A DNA stretch of 38,079 nt from Streptomyces boncukensis. Lineage in GTDB: Bacteria; Actinomycetota; Actinomycetes; Streptomycetales; Streptomycetaceae. Shown here in pieces: positions 22,501 to 34,500 of this stretch; position 1 is the first letter of the stretch; each line of letters starts with the position of its first letter. The stretch is from the NCBI RefSeq assembly GCF_011045075.1, contig NZ_JAAKZZ010000012.1:1-38079 (forward strand). Direction: 5' to 3'. Made by a program: the position numbers and the translations under genes. The notes below the pieces were generated by a model. That model had not been told where the DNA came from, did no database searches, and was given only the letters and a program-made list of their open reading frames with translations.

Positions 22501-25500
22501 CAGCACGAACTGCGACAGGTCCGCCTCCCGGGTCGCCTCGTGCAGGTTGACAGCGGCGCTCACCTTGGCGCGCAGCGCCCGGTCCACCTGCTCCAGCGTC
22601 AGCGAATCGATCACGGCGTCGTCGAGGACCGCCGCGGTGTGGACGACGGCGGTGAGCGGATGTTCCGGGGGGATCGTGGCGAGCGCCTGCGCCAGCGCCT
22701 CCCGGTCGGCCGCGTCGCAGGCCCGGATGGTCGCCGAGGCGCCCAGCTCGCACAGCTCGCGCTCCAGCTCCGGCGCCCCGTCCGCCGCCGGGCCGCTGCG
22801 GCTGAGCAGCAGCAGGTGCTCGGCGCCGTTGCGCGCCAGCCGCCGCGCGACCTGCGAGCCGAGCGCGCCGGTCCCGCCGGTGATCAGCACGGTGCCGCTC
22901 GGCGACCACGCCGGGGGCGCGTCCGGCGCGCCGGGCGCGGCGCGCACCAGCCGGCGGCCGAGCAGGTCGCCGCCGCGGACCGCGAGCTGGTCGCCCATAT
23001 CGCCGTGCAGGGCCGTGAGGAGCCGGGCCGCGTCGGTGTCGTCGGCGTCCTCGGGCAGGTCGACGAGCCCGCCCCAGCGGTCGCCGTGTTCCAGCGCCGC
23101 GACCCGGCCCAGGCCCCACACGAGCGACTGCCGGGGGTGTACGGCCTCGCCGGGCGAGCCGGTGGCCACGGCCGCCCGGGTCACGCACCACAGCGGCGCG
23201 GCGATCTCCGCGTCGCCCAGCGCCTGCAGCAGCGTCAGGGACGCGGCGAATCCGGCCGGGGTGCTGTCGTACTCCGGATGCGGGTCCTCCGCGAGGGGCA
23301 GCAGGGACAGCACTCCGCGCAGCCCGCGGTCCCCGACGGCGGCACGGACGCGTCCGGCCGTCTCGGCGCGGTCCGAGGGGGCCGCGATCCGCAGGACGAC
23401 GGCGTGCTCGCCCAGTCCGCGTACGAGGGGGCCGACGGCCGACGGCTCGTGCTCCGCTTCGGGCACCACCAGCAGCCAGGGGCCGTCCGGCGCCGCCCTG
23501 CGGGCGCCGCCCAGCGCGCGCCACGCCTCGTGGTACCGCCAGCGCTCGGTGCCCCGGCGGTCGCGCTGCGTCCGATACCAGCGGGCCAGCGCCGGCAGCG
23601 CCGGGGCGAGGTCGCGGGCCGGGTCGCTCTGCTCCCCGGAGCCCAGGACGCGGGCCAGCGCTGCGGCGTCCTGCTGTTCCACTGCGGCCCACAGCCGCGC
23701 GTCGGCGCCGTCCGCCGGCGCCGTCTCCTCCGGCGCCGGATCGAGCCAGAACCGCTGGTGCTGGAAGGCGTAGGTGGGCAGCGCGACCCGGCGGGCGCCG
23801 GTGCCGCTGTAGGCGCTCTGCCAGTCCACCGCGACGCCGTGGACCCATGCCTCGGCCAGGGACCGGGTGAAGCGCTCGGTGTCCGGCTCGTTCCTGCGGA
23901 GCGACCCCAGCGCGGCGCCCGGGGCGGCCATCTCCTCCAGGGTCGCCTCGATTCCCGCGGTCAGCATCGGATGCGGGCCGGCCTCGATGTACAGCCGGCG
24001 GCCGTCGTCGACCGCGGCCCGGACCGCCTGTTCGAACCGGACGGTGTGCCGCAGGTTCTCGTACCAGTAGCGGGCGTCCAGCGAGGCCGTGTCGATCACC
24101 TGTCCGGTCAGGGTGGAGTAGAAGGGCACCGGGGCGGAGACGGGGGCTATCCCGGACAGCGCCGTGCGGAGTTCCGCCTCGATGGACTCGACGTGCGGGG
24201 AGTGCGAGGCGTAGTCCACGGCGATCCGCCGCACCCGGACGCCGTCCGCCTCGAACGCGGCGACGGCCCGGTCCACCTCCTCGGCGGAGCCGGAGACCAC
24301 GGTCGTCCCGGGCCCGTTCACGGCGGCGACCGTCAGCTGCCCGTCCCACGGGCCGATCCGTTCCGCGACCGCCTCCCGGGGCAGCGGGACCGAGGCCATG
24401 CCGCCGCGCCCCGCGAGTTCCCGGGCGATGGCCCGGCTGCGCAGGACGACCACCCGCGCGCCGTCGGCCAGGGACAGCGCCCCGGCCACGACCGCGGCGG
24501 CGATCTCGCCCTGGGAGTGTCCGATGACCCCGCCCGGCCGTACGCCGTGGGCGCGCCACAGCTCGGCCAGGGACACCATGACCGCCCACAGCGCGGGCTG
24601 CACCACCTCCACCCTGGCCAGCGCGGACTCGTCGGCCAGCACATCCAGCAGGTCCCAGTCGACCAGGGGCTCCAGCGCCTCGGCGCACTCCCGCAGGGCG
24701 CGCGCGAAGACGGGGGACGCCGCTGTCAGGCCCAGCGCCATCCCCACCCACTGGGCGCCCTGGCCGGGGAAGACCAGCACCGGCCGGTCCGGGTCCTGCG
24801 CCGGGAGGGCGCCGTGCACCACCTGTGCGGACGGCTCGCGCGCGGAGAGCGCCGCGAGCCCGGCGGCCAGCCCGTCCCGGTCCTGGCCGAGGAGGACAGC
24901 CCGGTACTCCAGCTCCGCGCGGGTGGCCGCCAGCGAGAACCCGATGTCCACGAGGTGCCCGCCGGGGTCGCCGAGGCGGGCGCGCAGCCGTTCGGCCTGG
25001 GCCGACAGCGCGCCCGGGGAGCGTGCGGAGAGCACCCAGGGGCGGAAGGCGAGGTGCCGCTCCGGCTCCGGGGGGTCCGCCGGTTCCGGAGCGGGCGCCT
25101 GCGCCGCGTCCGCCGCGTCCGCCGCGTCCGCCGCGTCCGCCGCGTCCGCCGCGTCCGCCTGTTCGATGATCAGGTGGGCGTTCGTACCGGTCACGCCGAA
25201 CGACGAGACGCCCGCCCGGCGGGGGCGCCCGTGGGCCGGCCACGGCCGCGCGGCGGTGAGCAGTTCGACCGTCCCCGACGACCAGTCCACATGGGACGAG
25301 GGCCGGTCGACGTGCAGGGTCCGGGGCAGGGTGCCCCCGCGCAGCGCCATGACCGTCTTGATCACACCCGCCACCCCGGCGGCGCCCTGCGCGTGGCCGA
25401 TGTTGGACTTGACCGACCCCAGCCACAGCGGGGTGTCGCGGACCTGGCCGTAGGTGGCCAGCAGGGCCTGGGCCTCGATCGGATCGCCCAGCGTCGTTCC

Positions 25501-28500
25501 GGTGCCGTGCGCCTCCACGGCGTCGATGTCGCGTCCGGACAGTCCCGCCGCGCGCAGGGCGCGTTCGATGACGCGTTCCTGGGACAGTCCGTTCGGCGCG
25601 GTCAAACCGTTCGACGCGCCGTCGTTGTTGACCGCCGAGCCGCGCACCACGGCGAGCACGTCATGGCCGAGCCTGCGCGCGTCCGAGAGCCGCTCCAGGA
25701 GCAGCACGCCGACGCCCTCGGCCATCCCGAAGCCGTCCGCCTCGTCGGAGAACGAGCGGCATCGGCCGTCCGGCGCCAGGCCGCGCTGGCGGCTCAGCCC
25801 CAGCAGCCCGTGCGGGGTGCTCAGGACGGACACGCCGCCGGCCAGCGCCGCGTCGCACTCGCCCTGGCGCAGGGCCTGGGTGGCGAGATGGACCGAGACG
25901 AGGGAGGAGGAGCAGGCCGTGTCCACGGTGAGCGCGGGCCCCTCCAGGCCGAAGACGTAGGCCAGCCGGCCGGCCAGGGCGCTGCTCCCCGCCCCGGTGA
26001 TCAGGTAGCGCTCGTCGCCGCCGGACAGCGCCGAGTAGTCCTGCCCATGCGTGCCGACGAACACTCCGGTGGACGTTCCGGCCAGCGACGTCGGATCCCA
26101 CCCGGCCCGCTCGAAGAGCTCCCAGGACGTCTCCAGGAGAATGCGCTGCTGCGGATCCATGGCGAGCGCTTCGCGCGGGGCGATGCCGAAGAAGTCGGCG
26201 TCGAATCCGGAGACGTCCCGCAGGAATCCGCCGCGCCGCACATAGCTCGTGCCGGGCGTCTCCGGGTCCTCGTCGTAGAGCCCGTCCAGATCCCACCCCC
26301 GGTCGGTGGGGAACGGCCCGGTGGCGTCCGCCTCGGCGAGTACGAGCTCCCACAGCTGCTCCGGCGTGGCGATGTCCGCGGGGAAGCGGCAGGCCATGGC
26401 GACGATGGCGACGGGCTCGTCCACCGGCGCCTGCCGGGGGCCCGCCTCCGGCGCCGGGCGCGGGCTCTCGCCGGCCAGCCGCTCGCCGAGGTGGCCCGCG
26501 ACGGCCAGGGGCGTCGGGTAGTCGAAGACCAGTGTCGCCGGGAGCCGGACCCCGGTCGCGGTGCTGAGGCGGTTCCGCAGCTCGACGGCGGTCAGCGAGT
26601 CGAAGCCGAGCTCCTGGAACGGCCTGCGCGCCGCGATCTCGTCCGACGCGGTGTGGCCGAGCACGGTGGCCACATGTTCGCGGACCAGGCCGACCAGCGC
26701 ACGCTCCCGCTCCGCTGCGGACATCCCGGCCAGCCGCGCCGGCCAGGAGGACGGCTCGACGGCGTCGTTCCCGGCCCGCCGGGGCGCGCGGCGCACGAGC
26801 CCGCGCAACAGCGCCGGCACCTGGGGGAGGTCCCGCAGCACCTCGGTATCGAGCCGTACGGGGACCAGTGCGGCGTCCGGCATGCCCAGGGCGCGGTCGA
26901 GGAGCGCCAGGCCCTCCTGGGCGGAGAGGGGGCTCAGGCCGGCCCGCGCCATCCGTGCGAGGTCCGCGTCCGCGATATGCGCGGTCATGCCGCTGCGCGG
27001 TTCCCAGAAGCCCCAGGCCAGGGACTGGCCGGGCAGTCCGCTGGACCGCCTGTGCTGGGCCAGGGCTTCCAGATACGCGTTGGCGGCGGCGTAGTTCGCC
27101 TGCCCGGCGCCGCCGAGGACGCCGGCCGCGGAGGAGAACATCACGAACGCGGACAGGTCGTGGCCGCGCGTCAGTTCGTCCAGATGGCGCGCCGCGTCCG
27201 CCTTGGGGCGCAGCACCTCGTCCAGCTGTGCCGCGGTCAGGGTGTCCACCGTGCCGTCCGCCAGCGCTCCGGCGGCGTGGACCACCGCCGTCAGGGGTCC
27301 GGTGCGGGACAGCAGCGACGCCAGCTGCGAGCGGTCCGCGGCGTCGCAGGCCGCCACCGTCACCTCGGCGCCGAGGCCGGTGAGTTCCGCGTGCAGCTCG
27401 GCCGCGCCCTCGGCGTCCATCCCGCGGCGGCTGGTCAGCAGCAGGCGGCGCACCCCGTGGGCCGCCACCAGATGACGGGCGACGAGCCCGCCGAGCACCC
27501 CGGTCCCGCCGGTGATCAGCACCGTGCCCGCGCGGTCCAGCGGGGCCGGCACGGTCACCACGATCTTGCCGATGTGCCGCGCCTGGCTGAGGAACCGCAG
27601 TGCCTCCACCGTGTGGCGCACGTCCCAGGCGGACACCGGGACGGGTGTGATCGCGCCCTGCCGGAAGAGGTCCATCAGCTCGGCGAGCATCTCGCCGAGC
27701 CGTCGCGGCCCCGCTTCGACGATGTCGAACACCTGGTAGGACACTCCGCGATGGCGCCGGGCCACCTCGTCCGGGTCGCGCACATCGGTCTTGCCCATCT
27801 CCATGAACCTGCCGCCGCGGGGCAGCAGGCGCAGCGATGCGTCGACGCTCTCCCGGGCGAGCGAGTTGAGCACCACGTCGACGCCGCGGCCGCCGGTGGC
27901 GTCCAGGAACGCCGCCTCGAAGTCGAGGGTGCGGGAGGAGGCGATGTGCGTGTCGTCCAGTCCGAGGTCCCGCAGGGCCTGCCATTTGGGAGGGCTCGCG
28001 GTGGCGAACACCTCCGCGCCGAGGTGCTGTGCCAGCTGTATCGCGGCCGTTCCCACGCCGCCGGTGCCCGCGTGCACCAGCACCGACTCGCCACGGCGGA
28101 GTCCGGCGAGGTCGGTCAGGCCCCAGTAGGCGGTCAGGAACACCACGGGCACCGAGGCGGCCGCCGCGAAGGACCAGGTGTCGGGTATGTGTGCGAGCAG
28201 CCGGTGGTCGGCCACGGCCACCGAGGCGAGGGACGAGGGGAACATGCCGAAGACCCGGTCGCCGGGCCGGAAGCCGGACACGTCGCCGGCGACCTCCAGG
28301 ACCACTCCGGCGCCCTCGCCGCTGAGCCCCGTCTGGTCGACCATGCCGAGCGTCAGCAGCACGTCGCGGAAGTTGAGGCCGGCGGCGCGGACCGCCAGCC
28401 GCACCTCCCCCGCCGCCAGCGGGCGTTCGGCCTCCGGGTGCGGCCGGGGTTCGAGGTTGTCCAGGGTGCCCCGGCCGGTCAGGTCCAGCTGCCAGGGCTG

Positions 28501-31500
28501 GTCGCCCAGCGGCGCCGGCGCCGCTGCGGCCCGCTGCAGACGCGGGATCAGCAGCGTCCCGCCGCGTACCGCGACCTGCGGCTCGCCGGACGCGGCGATC
28601 GCGGCCACCGGGAGGTCGGCTGCGCCGTCCGTGTCGGCCAGGACGAACCGGTCCGGGAACTCCGACTGGGCCGAGCGCAGCAGGCCCCAGACCGCGGCAT
28701 GCGCCGGATCCTGGACGGGGTCGCCGTGGCCGACGCTCACAGCGCGCCGGGTCGCGATCAGCAGCCTGGACGCCTCGAACCGGCTCTCGGCCAGCCACTC
28801 CTGCACCAGCGCCAGGGCCCGGCCGACGGCGGTGCGCACATCGCCCGGACAGGAGGCGAGCACCACGTCCGGTGCGGGGCCGGCGGGGTCGGCGAGGTCG
28901 GCGAGGCTGCCGTCGCCGATGTCGGCGGTGACGACCGCGGGTGCGGACGGGGCGGACGGGGCGGGCTCGGCCGGCGTCCAGGACAGCGCGAACAGCGCGT
29001 CGGGCGCCGAGCGGGCCGGGGCTTCGAGTTCGCCGGACGCGACCGGCCGCAGCGACAGTCCGTCCACGGACACCACCGGCGCGCCGGTGGTGTCGACGGC
29101 GTGCAGCGCGAGGGTGTCGGCGTCCGTCATGGACAGCCGCAGCCGGAGCCGGGTGGCCCCGACGGCGTGCAGGGTGACCCCGCGCCAGGCGAACGGCAGC
29201 CGCGCCGCGCCGTCCGGCGAGAGCAGCGCGGCGCCGTGCAGCGCCGCGTCGAGGAGCGCCGGGTGGAGTCCGAACGCGTCCGGGTCGGCCTCATCCGGCA
29301 GCGCGACCTCGGCGAGGATCGTGTCGTCGTCGGCCCGCCACGCGGACCGCAGCCCGGCGAAGCTCGGCCCGTAGTCGAGGCCGCGCCCGGTGAGCAGGTC
29401 GTAGAGGCCGTCCACCTCGACCGGAGCGGCGCCCTGCGGCGGCCACGGCGGAAGGGGGAGCTCTGCAGCCCCTGCCGCTTCCCCTGCTTCCGGCTCCGGC
29501 TCCGGCTCCGCCAGGGTCCCGGAGGCGTGCCGGGTCCAGGTGCCGCCGTCGGCCAGCGCGGAGTGGACGGTGGCCGGCCGCCGGCCCGCGTCGTCCGGCG
29601 GGCCGACGACGACCTGCAGCTGAAGGTCCGCGTCGGCCGGGAGGGCCAGGGGCGCCTCGATGACGAGTTCGTCGATCCGCCGGCAGCCCGACGCCTCCCC
29701 CGCCCGCAGCAGCAGTTCGACGAACGCGCTTCCGGGCAGGATCGGCGTCCCGAAGACGGAGTGCTCCCTCAGCCACCGGTGGGTGTCCGGGGACAGCCGG
29801 CCCGTGTAGAGGTCCTCGCCGCCGGCGGCGAGGCGGGTCCTGGCGCGCAGCAGCCCGTGGCCGACCGCGTCCAGTCCGAGGCTGCCGGGGTCCGATGCGC
29901 CCGGGTGCGGCTCCAGCCAGTAGCGGCGCCGCTGGAAGGGGTAGGTGGGCAGGTCGACGACGCGTGCGCCGGTGCCGCGGAACGCGGCGGCCCAGTCGAT
30001 CCCGACGCCCCGCACATGCGCCTCGGCCAGCGACAGCATGAACCGGTCGAGCCCGCCGTCGTCGCGGCGCAGGGTGCCGAGCGCGTGCGCGTCGTGGCCG
30101 CCCTCGTCGATCGTCTCCTGCGCGCCCGTGAGCAGCACCGGATGCGAACCGACCTCGATGAAGCAGGTATGGCCCGCGGACAGCAGCTCGCGGACGGCCG
30201 GGGCGAAGCGGACCGTCTCGCGCAGGTTCCGGTACCAGTACTCGGCGTCCATGGTGGTGGTGTCGAGCCACGTCCCCGCCACGGTGGAGAGCACCGGTAC
30301 GGCGGAGGGGGCCGGTTCGATGCCGTCCAGGGCCGCGAGGAGCTGGTCGTGCAGCGGTTCCACCTGGGCGGAGTGCGAGGCGTAGTCGACGGGGATGCGC
30401 CGTGCCCGCACCTCGCGGCCCGCGCACTCCGCCAGCAGCGCCTCCAGTGCGTCCGGGTCGCCGGACACCACCGTCGAGGCCGGTCCGTTCACCGCGGCGA
30501 TTCCGATGCCGTCCCGGAGGATGCCGCCGACCTCGGACGCCGGCAGCGGCACGGAGACCATGCCGCCCCGGCCCGCGACGCCGACGAGCGCGCGGCTGCG
30601 CAGGGCGACGACGGCCGCCGCGTCCGGGAGCGAGAGGGCTCCGGCCACGCAGGCCGCGGCGATCTCGCCCTGGGAGTGCCCGACCACCGCGTCGGGGACC
30701 ACCCCGTGGGACCGCCACAGTTCCGCCAGCGACACCATCACGGCCCAGGACAGCGGCTGGACCACGTCGACCCGCTCGTGCGCGGCCGGGTCGGCGAGCG
30801 CCTCGGTCAGCCGCCAGTCCGCGTACGGGGCCAGGGCGGCCTCGCACTCCGCCATCCGCGCGGCGAACACCGGGGAGGTCTTGATGAGTTCGAGGCCCAT
30901 TCCGGCCCACTGCGCGCCCTGTCCGGGGAAGACGAACACCACCTTCCCGTCCAGGTCGGCGGTCCCGGAGACGAGCCTCGGGTGTGCGGCGCCGTCGGCC
31001 AGCGCCCGCAGGCCGTCCCGGCCGGCGCCGACGACGACGGCGCGGTGACGCAGACGGGCCCGGGTCGACCCGAGGGACCAGCCCACATCGGCCGCGCGGA
31101 CACCGGGACGGTCCGCGGTGCCTTCCAGCAGGCGTCCGGCCTGGTCCCGCAGTCCCCCGGCGGTCTCGGCGTACAGCGCCCACGGCACCCAGCCGGGATC
31201 GGCCAAGGCGTCGTCACCAGGCTCGGACCGGCTCTCGTCAGGCACCTGTTCGAGAATGAGGTGGGCGTTTGTCCCGCTCAGTCCGAACGACGACACCGCG
31301 CCGCGGCGCGGGCGGTCGTGCGCGGGCCACTCGCGCGCCGCGGTCAGCAGCCTCGCCGCACCGGCGGACCAGTCGACCTTCGTCGTCGGCCGGTCCACGT
31401 TGAGGGTCCTCGGCATGACGCCGTGCCGCATCGCCTCCACCATCTTGATCACGGCGGCGACTCCGGACGCCGCCTGGGTGTGGCCGATGTTCGACTTCAA

Positions 31501-34500
31501 CGAGCCGATCCACACCGGGTTCCCGGCGTCGCTCCGCTGCCCGTAGGTCGCCAGCAGCGCCTGCGCCTCGATCGGGTCGCCCAGGCTGGTGCCGGTGCCG
31601 TGCGCCTCGACGACGTCCACGTCCGACGCGTCGAGCCGGGCGCCGGCCAGCGCCTGCCGGATCACGCGCTGCTGGGAGGGCCCGTGGGGCGCCGTCAGCC
31701 CGCTGGAGGCGCCGTCCTGGTTCACCGCCGAGCCGCGGATCACCGCGAGGACCGGGTGCCCGTGGCGGCGGGCCTCCGACAGCCGCTCCAGCAGGACGAG
31801 GCCGACGCCCTCGGACCACGCCGTCCCGTCCGCGGTGTCGGCGAACGCCTTCACCCTGCCGTCCGGCGCGAGCGCGCCCTGCTTGGAGAACGCCACGAAC
31901 GGGTCCGGGCCGGCCATCAGGGAGACGCCGCCGGCGAGCGCCATCTCGCACTCGCCCTGCCGCAGCGCCTGTGCCGCCAGGTGCATCGCCACCAGCGAGG
32001 ACGAGCACGCGGTGTCCACTGTGATCGCGGGCCCCTGTAGTCCGAACGTATAGGCGATCCGCCCGGAGACGATGCTGCCTGCCGGGCCCATGGCGTCCGC
32101 GTCCGGTGCCGCGGCGGTCCCGTAGTCGTGGTACATCGACCCGGCGAAGACCCCCACCCGGGCCCCGCGCAGCGAACGCGGATCGATCCGGGCACGCTCG
32201 AACGTCTCCCAGGACGCCTCCAGCAGAAGCCGCTGCTGCGGGTCGGTCAGGACCGCTTCCTTCGGCGATATCCCGAACAGCGCGGCGTCGAACTCCGCCA
32301 TGTCGTAGAGGAAGCCGCCTTGGCCGGTCGCGCACTCGGCGTGGGCCAGCTTCGCTGCCCAGCCGCGGTCGGTCGGGAATCCCGAGATCCCGTCCAGTCC
32401 CTCGTTCACCAGGTGCCACAGCTGTTCCGGGGAGGCGACGCCGCCGGGCAGCCGGCAGGCGGCGGCGACGATCGCGATCGGTTCGTCGCCGTGTTCCGCT
32501 CCCGCGCTCGCGACCACCTCGACGGTGCGTCCGCCGAACGCGTCGCTCAGATGCTCCGCGAGCGCCGCGGGAGTCGGGTAGTCGAACAGCAGCGTCGGGG
32601 GGAGCCGGAGGCCGGTCGCGCGGTGCAGCCGGTTGCGCAGCTCCACCGCCGTGAGGGAGTCGAAGCCCGCTTCGAGGAACGGGCGGTCGGGGCCGATCCT
32701 CGCCGGGTCGCGGTGCCCCAGCACCGCGGTGGCGTGGCGACGGACCAGGTCCAGCGCGTCCGTGCCGTCCCAGTGCGCGCCGCCGTCGCCGCCTGCCGCC
32801 GCCGCGGGGAGCTCCCGGCGGCCGAGGATGTTCCGCAGGAGGTGTGCGTGCCGTGCGGTCGGGGTGGCCGCCGTGTCGAACCGCATCGGCAGCAGCACCG
32901 GCTCGCCGCTGGTCATCGCGAGGTCGAACAGCGCCGTTCCCTGTGCGGCGCTGAGCCCGAGCGCGCCCGAGCGGTCCAGCCGGGCGCGGTCGCCGCCGCT
33001 CAGCTCTCCCGCCATCCCGGCCGGGCTCTCCCACAGCCCCCAGGCGAGCGACAGCGCCGGGAGCCCCTGCCGCCTGCGGTGGACGGCCAGTCCGTCGAGC
33101 GCCGCGTTGGCGGCGGCGTAGTTGGCCTGACCGGGCGAACCGAGGACCCCGGCGGCCGAGGAGAACAGGACGAACGCCTCCAGGTCGCCGGTCAGTTCGT
33201 GCAGGTGCCACGCCGCTTCCGCCTTCGCGGCGGCCACCGCGCGGACGCGCTCGGGCGTCAGCGACTCCACCACGCCGTCGTCCAGCACGCCCGCCATGTG
33301 GATCACCGCGGTCAGCGGGCGGTCGCCGGGGATCGAGGCGAGCAGCGCGGCCAGCGCCTCCCGGTCGGACACGTCGCAGCTCACGACCGCGACCTCGGCG
33401 TCCAGCTCCGGCAGCTCGGCGGTGCCGCTCCGCCCCGCCAGCACGAGGTGCCGCACGCCCCAGGCAGCGACCAGGTGCTCGGCCATCAGCACGCCGAGCG
33501 CCCCGGTGCCGCCGGTGATCAGCACGGTGCCCGCGGGGTCGAGGGCCGGGGCGCGGTCACCGCCGGAAGCGCGCTCCAGCCGGGGCACGGACACCTCGCC
33601 GTCCCGGATCGCCGCCTCCGGCTCGCCCACGGCCACCGCGGCGGGGACCAGCGACGCGTCCTCGTCGCGGGCGCACTCCACCAGCACGAACCGGTCCGGG
33701 TGCTCGGCCTGCGCGGAGCGCACCAGGCCCCGTACCGCCGCGTCGTGCCGCTCGTCGCCGACGACCACCGCCAGCGGGGAGAGGTCGTTCGAGGCCAGCC
33801 GGGCCTGCACACGCTCCAGCGCCTCCGCCACCGAGCGGGGCCGTATCCGGGCCACGTCGTCCCGGACCGGGGACGCGGGCGCCGCCCGGTGCCACGCCAC
33901 GCGGTAGAGCCCGCCGCCGGTGCGCGCGCCGATCCCGGTCGACGGCAGGGGGCGGACGGACAGCCGCGCCACGGAGACGACGGGGTTCCCCGCCTCGTCG
34001 CAGACGGACAGCGCCGCGCTGTCCCCGCCGTCCCCGCCGTCCTCGCCGCGCGGCGACAGCCGCACCAGCAGCCGGGACGGAGCGGCGGGGGCGTGGACCG
34101 CGACCCCGGACCAGGAGAACGGCAGGCGCGCCTGATCGGCGCCGGTGAGCAGGTGCAGCCCGTGCAGCGCGGCGTCGAGCAGCGCCGGGTGGATCAGGAA
34201 CCGGTCGTCCCGCATCTCCTGCGGCGGGACGACCTCGGCGAGCACGTCGTCCCCGTCGCGCCAGGCGCGTCGCACGCCGCGGAAGGACGGACCGTAGTCC
34301 AGTCCCGCCCGGCCCATCCGCTCGTACATGCCGCCGATCTCGACCGGCTCGCCGGGCCGCCAGGGCGGCGCGGACGCCGGGGACGGCACGCCGGGGGCGA
34401 GGACACCGGTCGCGTGGCGCAGCCACTCCCCCTCGCCCGGCTCGTCGAGGCGCGAGGCCAGCGCCACCTCGCGCGCCCCCGACCCGTCCGGGGCGCCGAC

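Noticed and set aside
23500-23760. A hidden or degenerate DH between AT and KR of module 3
   Set aside because: The segment lacks the HxxxGxxxxP and LDAALH motifs and instead fits the KR structural subdomain (R-Y-H-E-A-W), so the module is genuinely KS-AT-KR-ACP.
18904-32040. A 13-kb open frame of more than 4300 codons on the plus strand, antisense to the four-module PKS
   Set aside because: It is the third-position GC shadow of the PKS frame: composition is dominated by Arg, Gly, Pro, Ala and Val, there is no domain, and modules repeat as anti-copies. Stop codons are simply rare in this frame at such GC content.
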